A DNA stretch of 64,000 nucleotides from Mallotus nudiflorus (GCA_947683625.1 CANTUR010000069.1:1302001-1366000), one strand, 5' to 3'; shown: positions 1 through 10,558, counted from the first letter of the stretch. Translations and numbers: made by a program. The notes: generated by a model not told the origin, from the sequence alone.

Positions 1-1258
1 CCGGAAAATAGTTTTAATTAGTTAAAAATACCAAATATTTTGTAGAAATCATTTTTATACCTTAAATAAATATTAAAACCAATTAAATTACATTTTTAGA
101 CAATTTAGGGTAAAATTACCAAAATACCCCTATATATATATATATACCTAATTTACTTCAAAAATTCACCAAAAATCATACAATTATCCAAAATTAATTT
201 TCTCAACATATTTATCAATAATATAAATATTTAAACTCAATTAACCAATTAAATTCAAATAAAAACACAATTAACTTAATTTTACAAAATCACATAAACT
301 TCAATAATTAAAAATAAATACTTAGAAATTCATAAAAATTCCAAATAAATTCCTATAATTCATTTCAACACCTAATTCAACCATAAACTCCAATTTCATA
401 ATTTAAATAATTAATTTCCGAAAATTCGAAAATAATATTAAAATATTCAAAAATACCCAAAAATCCAAACAATCTCCAAAAATTCTACAAAAATTCATAC
501 ATGAAGATTAAGCTACCAGGAACAACATTTGTGAAGGAAGTTTCCATGAATCATCCAAATTGAAGCTCAAAAAAATCGAAAACCAAAAGTGGCCGAAATA
601 TTCAACTCAAAACCTAAGCAATTCTAGACCATTTTAGCTCAAACAAAAGCTAGAATAACACTCACCGGAGCTCAAGGAGAAGATAGAGACCGGCGGTGTC
701 GAAAACGGTGGCCGGAGGAGGGAGAAACGACGGTGGCAAAATGTAGTGGTCCGGCGGCACCCACGGGAGAAGAAAGAAGAAGAAGAAGAAAAAGAAAAAG
801 AAAGAAAAGGAAAGAGAAAAGAAAAGAAAAAGAAAGAAAAAGGAAAAGAAAAAGAAAAAAAAAGAAAAAAGAAAAAAATAATAAATTTTAATAATTTAAT
901 AATAAATAAAATAATCAAATAATAATAAATAAATAATAAAATATTAGGGTAATAATAAACCCTAATTAAATAAATATACACACACAGGCTTTATTTAATA
1001 ATTTAAAAATATGTATGAGTTCATGCAAGTCCGTAAATACATTTAAAATAATTAATAATACATTGTTTACGTGGAAATTTCCCCGAAAATGAAAGTCCCG
1101 GGAAAATTTTACGTAAAATACTGAAAATAATAGACAGTAATTAAAATAGGTTTAAAATACATATTAACTCATAAAAATATCATATAAAATACAAAAATCA
1201 CTGACACTGCATATCCCGGTACAGTGTAAAAATATTTTTAAAATTACGGGATATTACA
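1..1258 (-). repeat. 3' LTR of the chromovirus, truncated by the window edge
   Basis: It matches 6824-8082 base for base except for a run of nine versus ten A in the purine-rich tract near 860/7683. It ends in the same terminal bases as the other copy (reverse complement begins TGTAATATCCCG). Reading frames inside it, such as 634-981, are low-complexity translations of a purine tract and are not genes. Confidence 0.95.
768..880. repeat. Polypurine (GA/A-rich) tract inside the LTR
   Basis: About 110 bases are almost pure A and G with GAA, GAAA and GGAAA units; the same tract recurs at 7591-7705 in the other LTR. On the element's coding strand it is a polypyrimidine stretch. It holds the only length difference seen between the two LTRs. 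Confidence 0.85.
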
Positions 1259-1272
1259 GTCTTCCCCCCTTA
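1259..1272 (-). promoter_or_regulatory. Polypurine tract (plus-strand primer) next to 3' LTR
   Basis: The reverse complement reads TAAGGGGGGAAGAC immediately before the LTR start TGTAATATC. A G-rich purine run abutting the 3' LTR is where plus-strand DNA synthesis is primed in LTR elements. Confidence 0.88.
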
Positions 1273-1311
1273 CAGGAATTCGTCCCCGAATTCCAAAACA
1301 AGATTATAGAA

Positions 1312-4300
1312 TCAGGAAGGAAAGAGATACGGGTAAGAAGCTCGCATCTCAGCTTCAGTCTCCCACGTATGTTCTTCAACTCTGTCGCTACGCCACAAAA
1401 CCTTGACCATCGGAATCTGCTTCGATCGCAACTGTCGAACTTGAAAATCTACGATCGCCACAGGTTCTTCCACAAACGTCAAATCTTCACTCACTTCCAC
1501 ACTGTCAGGTTGCAACACATGTGAAGGATCTGAGATATACTTCCTCAACATCGAGATATGAAATACTGGATGCACCTGCGACATACTCGGAGGCAAATCC
1601 AACCGATATGCAACAGTGCCAATTCTCTCCAGAATCTCAAACGGTCCAATATATCTCGGTGCTAACTTACCCTTCTTGCCAAATCTCATCACACCCTTCA
1701 TCGGAGATACTTTCAGAAAAACGAAATCTCCAACCTGAAACTCCACATCTCTGCGCCTAGGATCCGCATAACTCTTCTGTCTGCTAACTGCGGTCTCTAA
1801 TCTCCGCTTGATCACGGCGACTTTCTCTGCAGCATCCTGAACCATCTCTGGTCCAGTCAAAGCCCTCTCACCGATCTCATCCCAACACAACGGGGATCTA
1901 CACTTCCTTCCATTCTGCATCAACACACAACCAAGACCAATTCTAGAGGCATCACAGTAAACTGTGAACTTATCCACACTATTAGGCAAAGCTAATACTG
2001 GCGCTGTGGTCAACTTCTCCTTCAACAACTGAAAACTATTCTCACAAGCTTCTGACCACTCGAATCTAACATTCTTCTGAGTCAAGCGAGTCATAGGGGC
2101 TGCTATCCTGGAAAAATCCTGCACAAACCACCTATAATACCCGGCTAAACCCAGAAAACTCTGAATCTCAGTAATTGAAGTAGGTCTAGGCCACTCAGAT
2201 ACTGCTTCAATCTTCTGTGGATCAACCTGAATACCTTCTTTAGACACTACGTGTCCAAGAAAAGAAACACTCTCCATCCAGAAATAACACTTTGAGAATT
2301 TAGCATAAAGCTGATGATCTCTTAGTGTCTGTAGTACAATCCTCAAATGATATACGTGCTCTTCCATACTCCTCGAATATACCAGTATATCATCAATGAA
2401 GACTACCACAAACTGATCCACATACGGTCGGAATACTCTGTTCATCAGGTCCATAAAAGCTGCTGGTGCATTAGTCAAACCAAAAGACATCACCAGAAAC
2501 TCATAATGGCCATATCGAGTGCGGAACGCTATCTTAGGAATATCAGCTTCACTAATCCGCAACTGATGATAACCCGACCTCAAGTCAACCTTAGAAAAGA
2601 ATTGTGCACCCTGGAGCTGATCAAACAAATCATCTATCCTCGGGAGAGGATACTTATTCTTCACTGTCACCTTATTCAGCTCTCTATAATCAATGCACAG
2701 TCTCAGGGTACCATCCTTCTTCTTCACAAACAGGACTGGTGCACCCCAAGGAGAAACACTAGGTCTGATAAAACCCTTATCCAACAACTCTTGCAATTGC
2801 TCCTTCAACTCTCTCAACTCTGCAGGAGCCATACGATAGGGTGTCATAGATATAGGAGTAATACCTGGAACCACATCAATACAGAACTCAATCTCTCTAT
2901 GAGGTGGTAAACCTGGCAACTCCTCGGGAAAAACATCAGGAAACTCACAAGCAACAGGAACATCTGTGAGTGACAACTTCTCCACTGACGTATCCCTAAC
3001 CAATGCCAAAAATCCCTGACAACCTTTCCTCAACAACTTCCTAGCTGATATAACAGAAATAAGATTCTGAGGTGCTGAACTCCTGTCACCAACAAACTTA
3101 AATTCTACTTCACCAGGAATTCTGAAAATCACCTCCTTATTCCTGCAATCAACCACGGCAAAGTGCTGAGACAACCAATCCATTCCCAAAATAACATCGA
3201 ACTCCATCACATCCAACAAAATCAAATCGGCGGGTAATTCTCTATCTCCCACGAGAACTGGACAACCAGAAAGAACAATATCGGCGTCCAAAGAATCACT
3301 CAGAGGAGTGGCAACAGACAAAGGAAAAGCCATCCTCGAAGCTTGCCAACAAGATTTAGAAGCAAAAATAGGAGAAACAAACGAATGCGTGGCACCCGGA
3401 TCAAACAAAACCAAAGCATCCAGGTAACAAACAGAAAGAATACCTGCCACGACTGCATTAGATGCCTGAGCATCCTGCTGAGTCAGATGAAAAACTCTGG
3501 CCTGGCCTCGACCTCCCTGCTGACTGGTAGAAGCCTGGCCAACACCTCGGGTACCTCCTCTCGTACCTCTACCACGACTCTGCTGTGGAACAAACTGAGT
3601 AGAACTCTGATGCTGAGCTGGTGGTAACTGAAATGGCATAGGTGCAGCACTAGCAATCGACTGCTGTGGGAATCGCGGAATCTGCTGCTGCTGATATCCG
3701 GGATAAGGACACGATCTGGCAAAATGTCCTGTCTGTCCGCATCTGAAACATGTCAACGGTGTCAGATAACACGGTCCCTGATGGACTCTACCACAAGTCT
3801 GACAAACACTGGCCGCTGATCCAGAACTACGACCACTGCTGCTGCTCGAAGCACCTGACCCAAATCTGAACGATCTACGCTGACCTCCACGACCATGTCT
3901 ACTGCTCCGATGCACTCGCTGCTGCTGTCTCTGACTCTGCTGAGTCGAACCTCGCTGCTGACTACTCGAACCAACATGAAAACTCGAATACGGAGTAGCC
4001 TGCAATCCACTCGACTGAACTCCCAACTGGTAATAATCAGGCATCGCTCCCTGCCTAACTAACCTCAGCTCGATCTCCTTAGCTAGCTCAATCACAGACT
4101 CGAGAGTAAGACCTGCTGTGGGCATACCAGCAAAAGCTGAACCCAAACCAGTAACATAGGTAGTAACAGCGAAATACTGATCTCGCATCAGATCCTCAGC
4201 ATATCTACCCAGACGAAGGAACTCTCGGGTATACTCCTCTACTGATCGATCTCCACGAGAAATACTAGTCAAACGGAGACGATAGCTCAAACGAAGAGGC

Positions 4301-4803
4301 TCTGGACAAAATCTCCTCATGAATCGCTCTTGAAACTGAGCCCATGTCATCGTCATCATATAAGGCTGGATCATCTGAATAAACCAATCCAAAGCTGGTC
4401 CCTCGACAGACAACTCGACAATCATGATCCTCTGGTACTCGGTATGAGCAGTCCGAGTCCTAGTCTCAATCGCATGCAGAAAATCTAAAGGATCAGAAAT
4501 ACCATCAAAAGCAATCCTGCCAACTCTGGCATAGAACAAAGCTGCCTCAGGGTCAGACATACCCTGCTGATAGGCAGGCTGAACAGGCTGAACAACTGGA
4601 GGAACAGGAACATCAAACTCAGGCTCAACAGGCTCCTCGTCCTGTAACTCTCTCTGCCTACGGCGACCTGCCGCTCCTCGAGGTCTACCCCTGCCACGAC
4701 CTCTACGCCTAACTGGCTGCTCAGGAGGTAAAACCTCGTCCTGAAAAGACTCATCATCCTCGGCCTCAACGACCGGTGGAGCGACACGCGCTCGCCTCCT
4801 CAT
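1312..4803 (-). CDS. Gag-Pol polyprotein with in-frame RNase H/integrase deletion
   Basis: One uninterrupted 1163-residue frame encodes the structural and enzymatic proteins of the chromovirus. In order: an Arg-rich N-terminus; the retrotransposon gag domain (about 80-260); a CCHC zinc knuckle CFRCGQTGHFARSC (about 352-365); an aspartic protease with D-P-G at about 468-470; reverse transcriptase (about 640-830) with FIDD at 802-805; the start of RNase H with catalytic D951. At residues 962-970 the frame jumps from MQNGR of RNase H straight to KCRSPLCWDE, which belongs late in integrase. The HHCC zinc finger and DDE core are missing, but the integrase C-terminus (about 1025-1100) and a chromodomain-like tail ending near YPYLF remain. 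I estimate roughly 450 residues lost against full-length relatives. Start: first ATG after the primer site, 199 bp downstream of the LTR. Confidence 0.92.
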   Translation of the reverse strand: MRRRARVAPPVVEAEDDESFQDEVLPPEQPVRRRGRGRGRPRGAAGRRRQRELQDEEPVEPEFDVPVPPVVQPVQPAYQQGMSDPEAALFYARVGRIAFDGISDPLDFLHAIETRTRTAHTEYQRIMIVELSVEGPALDWFIQMIQPYMMTMTWAQFQERFMRRFCPEPLRLSYRLRLTSISRGDRSVEEYTREFLRLGRYAEDLMRDQYFAVTTYVTGLGSAFAGMPTAGLTLESVIELAKEIELRLVRQGAMPDYYQLGVQSSGLQATPYSSFHVGSSSQQRGSTQQSQRQQQRVHRSSRHGRGGQRRSFRFGSGASSSSSGRSSGSAASVCQTCGRVHQGPCYLTPLTCFRCGQTGHFARSCPYPGYQQQQIPRFPQQSIASAAPMPFQLPPAQHQSSTQFVPQQSRGRGTRGGTRGVGQASTSQQGGRGQARVFHLTQQDAQASNAVVAGILSVCYLDALVLFDPGATHSFVSPIFASKSCWQASRMAFPLSVATPLSDSLDADIVLSGCPVLVGDRELPADLILLDVMEFDVILGMDWLSQHFAVVDCRNKEVIFRIPGEVEFKFVGDRSSAPQNLISVISARKLLRKGCQGFLALVRDTSVEKLSLTDVPVACEFPDVFPEELPGLPPHREIEFCIDVVPGITPISMTPYRMAPAELRELKEQLQELLDKGFIRPSVSPWGAPVLFVKKKDGTLRLCIDYRELNKVTVKNKYPLPRIDDLFDQLQGAQFFSKVDLRSGYHQLRISEADIPKIAFRTRYGHYEFLVMSFGLTNAPAAFMDLMNRVFRPYVDQFVVVFIDDILVYSRSMEEHVYHLRIVLQTLRDHQLYAKFSKCYFWMESVSFLGHVVSKEGIQVDPQKIEAVSEWPRPTSITEIQSFLGLAGYYRWFVQDFSRIAAPMTRLTQKNVRFEWSEACENSFQLLKEKLTTAPVLALPNSVDKFTVYCDASRIGLGCVLMQNGRKCRSPLCWDEIGERALTGPEMVQDAAEKVAVIKRRLETAVSRQKSYADPRRRDVEFQVGDFVFLKVSPMKGVMRFGKKGKLAPRYIGPFEILERIGTVAYRLDLPPSMSQVHPVFHISMLRKYISDPSHVLQPDSVEVSEDLTFVEEPVAIVDFQVRQLRSKQIPMVKVLWRSDRVEEHTWETEAEMRASYPYLFPS

Positions 4804-5001
4804 TCTGAAAAGACAAACGGAAAGATTCAGACAAAACAGACAACGGAGGAATAACGCTGAAAACTACAGCAAGGAATACTCATCAAGACATACTCGAACC
4901 TAATACACTGCAGTAGTCCAACAGAAAACACAACTTAAAAACTAGGGCCACAACTCACATAACTAAGCCCTGACACAGAACTCCACTCAGAAACGAACTT
5001 C

Positions 5002-5013
5002 GCTCTGATACCA
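5002..5013 (-). promoter_or_regulatory. Primer binding site, initiator tRNA-Met
   Basis: The minus strand reads TGGTATCAGAGC, the standard plant tRNA-iMet primer site, four bases inside the 5' LTR end at 5018. It fixes the element's orientation and LTR boundary. Confidence 0.95.
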
Positions 5014-5410
5014 ACTTTGTCACGACCCAAAACAGGGGCCATGACCGGCGCTAGGGAACGGGAATTCTTTCGAATCCGGAACCCGTAGCAAGCCTAAAAA
5101 TAAAAAAAAAATGCAATAATAACCATAAAAATATAATATGCAGCGGAAAATAAAATCATAAATATTACAATATCATCCATAACAACTGGATATAATTCAA
5201 AACTCATCACATCGCATATATAATCTCATAAGTATAATCTTTATACAAATCCAGTTTTAACATAATACATCTCTTTAAAATAAAGTACATAAAATCCAAT
5301 ACTGTAATTTACAGCTACTGCAGTGTCTAGATAAAATAAATAAGACTCAAGTAGACAATTTACATAAAGAAGCCGGGGCGGAAGAAATCCGGCGTATCGA
5401 CCTGCTACTG

Positions 5411-5467
5411 AGGTCTGAGGAAGTTGACTCTCCTGAAAAATAGTCAACGGAGGGGAGTCAGACCTCA
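5411..5467. repeat. Imperfect inverted repeat in LTR
   Basis: The left arm AGGTCTGAGGAAGTTGACTC is partly complementary to the right arm GGGGAGTCAGACCT, with GTTGACT/AGTCAAC forming an inner pair. The RNA could fold into a stem near the U5 end of the LTR. Confidence 0.5.
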
Positions 5468-5730
5468 CTGAGTGAATTACTATAGTATATATACATACAC
5501 TCTAAGTGATAATGCATACAGTCAACAGTATATATATAATATGTATATATACAGGCAAGTTCATACAGATGCAGAAAAATCATTTTATATATTTTGTCTG
5601 AAAATCAACTTTTATGAAGGATCACATAGAACCCTAGAATATCGCAACTTCAGAAAAATAGTGTTAAACAACACTCTAGCCATACAGGCTCACTAATTCC
5701 AAATATATCCACTTAATCCATATGGACAGT

Positions 5731-5830
5731 AGACTGGCCCCGAGACACTAAGTCAACCGAGCTCCAGCAGTCTGACTGCCAGTGTGATTGGCCCCGAGAC
5801 ACTTGGTCAACCGAGCTCCAGCAATCACAC
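5731..5830. repeat. 54-bp tandem duplication in LTR
   Basis: GGCCCCGAGACACT...GTCAACCGAGCTCCAGCA occurs at 5736 and again at 5790, a 54-bp period with a few substitutions. It is GC-richer than the surrounding LTR. Confidence 0.85.
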
Positions 5831-8082
5831 CCACAAACCACATCTCACATATATCAATAATCATAATCAAATCGATATCCACAAATAGTCAGTAATAAAG
5901 CCTAAATACTATAGGCGTACCGGTACGTACTCGGTCCTAGTGCTGCCCACTAGGTAGCACGTTCTATTGATATCCTTCAGTAATAAATAATAAAACATTC
6001 ATTCACAAATACATGATGCATGAATTTAAATAAATCAACAATATAAACCATATATATACCGAAAATATACCAACATAAACCAGGTATATTTTGAGTATAT
6101 ATACGTCAAATAAATTCAATCAAATCATGAATTAAACTAAAAATATATTTAAAAACATTTTAAATATATTTTATTATTAAAACATGTATATAATTTATTA
6201 TATACCAAAAATATACTTGAATATAAATCATGTTATTTATGCATATTTAGTCAAAATAAAACATGCATTTTCTAAATCATGCATCCTAAGCATATATATA
6301 TAATATAGTAACTCACCTAATGCGCTCCACGAGACAGGTCCGACGGGCCTGGTCCACTAACCCTCGGTCTCGGCGCAACTAAACAAGAAATAATTACTCG
6401 ACATCAGAATAACCCTAACAGAAATCCTAGAATTCAATCTAGAGTATTAAATACAGAATCGAAAATTAGGGCTCGACTGGATATCACGTTTTACGAGAAT
6501 TCTACCGGAAATCCGGCAGAACCTCCCCTGTAAAACAGACATCTCTCTACTCAAAAGAGTAGAGCCGACCCTGCAAAGAAAATACACTTCGAAAATAACA
6601 CCATAAACAATCACAACCCCTCGGTCGGACTCCAGACTACAATCTGTCGACCGGGGTCCACAAACACAGAAAATATATTCAAATATACCAAAAATATCCT
6701 TAAATCATAAAAATACATTTTATAAATAAAAATTACATAATTGACCTTGAAACACTATAAAAATCGATTAAAACTCATTTTATTTGAAAAACCGTATATT
6801 ATATATATAATTGAAAATAATTCCCGGAAAATAGTTTTAATTAGTTAAAAATACCAAATATTTTGTAGAAATCATTTTTATACCTTAAATAAATATTAAA
6901 ACCAATTAAATTACATTTTTAGACAATTTAGGGTAAAATTACCAAAATACCCCTATATATATATATATACCTAATTTACTTCAAAAATTCACCAAAAATC
7001 ATACAATTATCCAAAATTAATTTTCTCAACATATTTATCAATAATATAAATATTTAAACTCAATTAACCAATTAAATTCAAATAAAAACACAATTAACTT
7101 AATTTTACAAAATCACATAAACTTCAATAATTAAAAATAAATACTTAGAAATTCATAAAAATTCCAAATAAATTCCTATAATTCATTTCAACACCTAATT
7201 CAACCATAAACTCCAATTTCATAATTTAAATAATTAATTTCCGAAAATTCGAAAATAATATTAAAATATTCAAAAATACCCAAAAATCCAAACAATCTCC
7301 AAAAATTCTACAAAAATTCATACATGAAGATTAAGCTACCAGGAACAACATTTGTGAAGGAAGTTTCCATGAATCATCCAAATTGAAGCTCAAAAAAATC
7401 GAAAACCAAAAGTGGCCGAAATATTCAACTCAAAACCTAAGCAATTCTAGACCATTTTAGCTCAAACAAAAGCTAGAATAACACTCACCGGAGCTCAAGG
7501 AGAAGATAGAGACCGGCGGTGTCGAAAACGGTGGCCGGAGGAGGGAGAAACGACGGTGGCAAAATGTAGTGGTCCGGCGGCACCCACGGGAGAAGAAAGA
7601 AGAAGAAGAAGAAAAAGAAAAAGAAAGAAAAGGAAAGAGAAAAGAAAAGAAAAAGAAAGAAAAAGGAAAAGAAAAAGAAAAAAAAAAGAAAAAAGAAAAA
7701 AATAATAAATTTTAATAATTTAATAATAAATAAAATAATCAAATAATAATAAATAAATAATAAAATATTAGGGTAATAATAAACCCTAATTAAATAAATA
7801 TACACACACAGGCTTTATTTAATAATTTAAAAATATGTATGAGTTCATGCAAGTCCGTAAATACATTTAAAATAATTAATAATACATTGTTTACGTGGAA
7901 ATTTCCCCGAAAATGAAAGTCCCGGGAAAATTTTACGTAAAATACTGAAAATAATAGACAGTAATTAAAATAGGTTTAAAATACATATTAACTCATAAAA
8001 ATATCATATAAAATACAAAAATCACTGACACTGCATATCCCGGTACAGTGTAAAAATATTTTTAAAATTACGGGATATTACA

Positions 8083-9132
8083 ATTATTCCCCTTGAAAAA
8101 AAATAAAAACAACTTAAAATATAGCAAGAGGGATAAAAACATGGCATTCTTATGAAAAATGTATTAAAAACATAAAATATGATAACATGATTATTTAAAT
8201 AAATGTTAGGCAATGTGAGGAAATAATTTCAAATATATATGCATATAGTGCCACTAAAATGCATCACAAAAATAGTACATATAATAATAATGTTGATGCT
8301 AGACGAGATTAACTATCACATGATTACATATAGCTTAGCTAGTTAATCAATCATGTAGCACTTAGCATAAAAAAAATAAACACAAATTATCCATAACATA
8401 TTTTCCTCTCTTTATACAAAGGTAAAAGGAAAAGAGAGAGATATAAGGGGAAATGAACCTAAAGGACCAAAATTCCTATAGGAATAAATCAAAGATACAT
8501 CAAATCTTTGTAAAAATATTTATGCCTTATCAAAGATCAAAACAATTCCCAAGAAGAAATTACACATGAATTATGCATGTATAAACACAATAATAAAATA
8601 TTATACACATGTATAGTAACAAATAACAAACTCAAATATATTTCTCCCCCTTTATCAAAAACAAAAAGAAAAGAGAGAGATACAAAGGGAAATGAAAAAA
8701 AAGATACCTAACATCTTTATAAAATCTATCTCATACATAAACAAAGTAAGTAAAAGAAGGCCTTTTATCACATATGCTATATTGACAAAATTAGCCATAT
8801 GTACAATGTTAATATGCAATCAAAAATTTAAATAAATTTTTTCCCTCTATATTAAACAAAAATATAATATGTTACTAACATAAACACATTTTTTAAGGGA
8901 GTTTTAAAAAAATACACATGTTAAAAAAAATTAACTAAGTACACAAGAAAACTTAAATGATTTCTCCTCCTCTGACAAAATGCAAAAGGAAATTTACAAA
9001 GATAAACCAAATATAAACTGATGACCATAAAAAAAATTTAAAATCAAAATCAAAACATTTATTAATCAAAGTAATCAATAAGCATAACATGATTTCACAT
9101 GAAAATAGTTCAACCATCAATTAAACATAAAA
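8083..9132 (-). other. Sirevirus 3' untranslated region with repeated polypurine tracts
   Basis: No coding frame is supported here. On the minus strand four purine-rich blocks of the form AAAGNGGGAGAAA follow a TTGTNA/TTTGAT-type lead at 8401-8420, 8641-8660, 8837-8858 and 8961-8980. Sireviruses characteristically carry several such tracts upstream of the 3' LTR. The rest is AT-rich. Confidence 0.65.
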
Positions 9133-9696
9133 TCAAGATAAGCTAGAACCATAAATCATGCTAAGTTCATGCTTAATGAAATTCAATCTCTCTTCATTAA
9201 GAGGTTTGGTAAAAATATCTGCAAATTGATTATTTGTATCAATAAATTCAAGTGAGATATCACCAATTCGAATATGAACACATAAGAAATGATGTATAAT
9301 GTCTATATGCTTAGTTCTAGAATGTTAAATGAGATTTTTTCTAAGGTTGATAGCACTTGTATTATCACATTTGATTGGAATGTGATCAAGTTTTAACACC
9401 ATAGTCTAACAACTATTATTTTTGCCATAAAACTTATGAACAACAAAGACTTGCTACAATATATTTAGCTTCAATAGTGGACAAGGCAATCGAAACTTGT
9501 TTCTTACTAAACTAAGAAACTAAACATTGTCCTAAAAATTGACAAGTTTTGAAAGTGCTTTTTCTATCTACTAAACTACCTGTAAAGTTTGCATCAGAAT
9601 AACTAATCAAGTCAAAGGATGAACTCCTAGGATACCAAAGTCCTAAATGCATTGTAACACAAAGATATTTGAAAATTCTTTTGCTAGCTTTCAAAT
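9133..9696 (-). pseudogene. Copia RNase H, C-terminal part (Sirevirus)
   Basis: This is the last part of the copia Pol polyprotein. The minus strand encodes LKASKRIFKYL, then SDANFTGSLVDRKSTFKTCQFLG, the classical copia RNase H segment, and further on ADIFTKPLNEERLNFIKHELSM with a stop at 9133-9135. One or more frame breaks lie around 9310-9510. The frame continues directly with 12723 onward once the nested element is removed, because ESHLKASKRIFKYL is rebuilt across the insertion point. Non-functional. Confidence 0.82.
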
Positions 9697-9701
9697 GAGA
9701 C
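9697..9701. repeat. Target-site duplication (left copy) of gag-only element
   Basis: GAGAC precedes the left LTR and is repeated exactly at 12718-12722 after the right LTR. It lies inside the copia pol sequence. Confidence 0.93.
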
Positions 9702-9887
9702 TAATATGAACCCTAAAAGGGATCAATAACGCCTGAATATGAAGAATTCAAGCTAATTAGCTTAATTTCCTATTCTGAAATTAATTAGCTTGATTGGACA
9801 AATGTTGATTTATTTTCCTATTTTGGAGTCAATAAGGAAGATTCAGGAAGATTCTAGAAGATGTGAGAAGATTCAAGAATATTCCAA

Positions 9888-9956
9888 GTCAAAGTCAACA
9901 AGTCAAAGTCAAAGTCAAATAGTCAACAAGTCAAAGTCAATGGTCAATGGTCAACA
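9888..9956 (-). promoter_or_regulatory. Cluster of ten W-box cores (TTGACY) in U3
   Basis: Ten GTCAA units lie in about 70 bp. Each is preceded by A or G, so the opposite strand reads TTGACT or TTGACC every time, the consensus bound by WRKY transcription factors. The same array is at 12112-12180 and a reduced version at 24831-24882. The function is inferred from motif identity and position upstream of the TATA box. Confidence 0.6.
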
Positions 9957-10225
9957 TATGACATGGCATGTGACATGGCATGCTTTAATGCTTAGTTGTC
10001 ATGAGTTGTCATTTTGCTTAGTTGTCATGAATTGTAATGAGTTGTCAATTTTGACTTTTCAAAGATGAGTTGTCAATTTTGACTTTTTAAAGATGAGTTG
10101 TCATTAGTTGTCATTAGTTGTCCTATTTTAAAGGAAATCTCCTTAATTAAGGATTTTCCTATATAGGTATCTTTGGGAATAAGGAATAAAACCTTTTCCT
10201 TTAAGGATTAGGTTGTTTACATGCC

Positions 10226-10232
10226 TATTTAA
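10226..10232 (+). promoter_or_regulatory. TATA-like box of left LTR
   Basis: TATTTAA precedes GGGCTAACCC. The right LTR (12401-12408) and the third copy have TATATAAG at the same place, so this copy carries a one-base change. Confidence 0.6.
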
Positions 10233-10545
10233 GGGCTAACCCTATGACATACGAATTTAAGAATCATTGAAATATTAAAAGTGAGGTTTTTCCTTAAACT
10301 TTGTTCTTTTGAAACTTTGCAAGTTTACTTGAATTGTTTCACTTCTACCTTTCATTACAATTCCTAGGTTAGATTAAACTTAGAATTGTGTGATTGTTCA
10401 TCTTATAATAGCTAAGTATCTTGCTTCAAATTAATAAGCAAGGGGTTTAGCTCCATCAACACAACCTATCCTTGATGATCCTTAGGCTAATATTCAAAGT
10501 TGGATGCGTGTTCTATCTCTATTATAGGTAGGGTTCGTATCAGTT

Positions 10546-10558
10546 TGATATCAGAGCC
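10546..10558 (+). promoter_or_regulatory. Primer binding site, tRNA-Met-like
   Basis: TGATATCAGAGCC begins three bases after the left LTR and differs from the canonical TGGTATCAGAGCC at one base. Confidence 0.88.

Larger units (their letters stand above)
1..8082 (-). mobile_element. Ty3/gypsy chromovirus (Tekay/Del-like), integrase-deleted, young
   Basis: This is a minus-strand LTR retrotransposon that runs off the left edge. The 5' LTR (5018-8082), tRNA-Met primer site (5002-5013), one gag-pol frame (1312-4803), polypurine tract (1259-1272) and the first 1258 bp of the 3' LTR are all visible in order. The internal region is only 3759 bp, short for this clade because RNase H and integrase are mostly deleted in frame. 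The chromodomain-like C-terminus and the 3-kb LTR suggest the Tekay/Del lineage. The two LTR copies differ, where I compared them, by one A in a homopolymer, so insertion was recent. The left target duplication lies outside the window; the five bases after the right end are attat. Confidence 0.93.
5018..8082 (-). repeat. 5' LTR of the chromovirus (3065 bp)
   Basis: On the minus strand it begins TGTAATATCCCG and ends GGGTCGTGACA, that is TG...CA termini. It contains a two-copy 54-bp tandem repeat, an imperfect inverted repeat and a long purine tract. It supplies promoter, transcript start and polyadenylation signal. It carries no convincing protein-coding frame. Confidence 0.95.
9702..10542 (+). 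repeat. Left LTR of gag-only element (841 bp)
   Basis: It is about 50 bp longer than the right copy, mainly through an extra TGACATGGCA unit near 9970 and extra GAGTTGTCA units near 10065-10115. It contains a dense GTCAA array (9888-9956) and a TATA-like TATTTAA at 10226-10232. Ends in GTAGGGTTCGTATCA. Confidence 0.93.

Noticed and set aside
634..981. 115-codon minus-strand frame in the left LTR, and its counterpart at 7485-7805
   Set aside because: It is a translation of the purine tract (runs of Phe, Leu, Ser). The one-base homopolymer difference shifts the frame between the two LTR copies.
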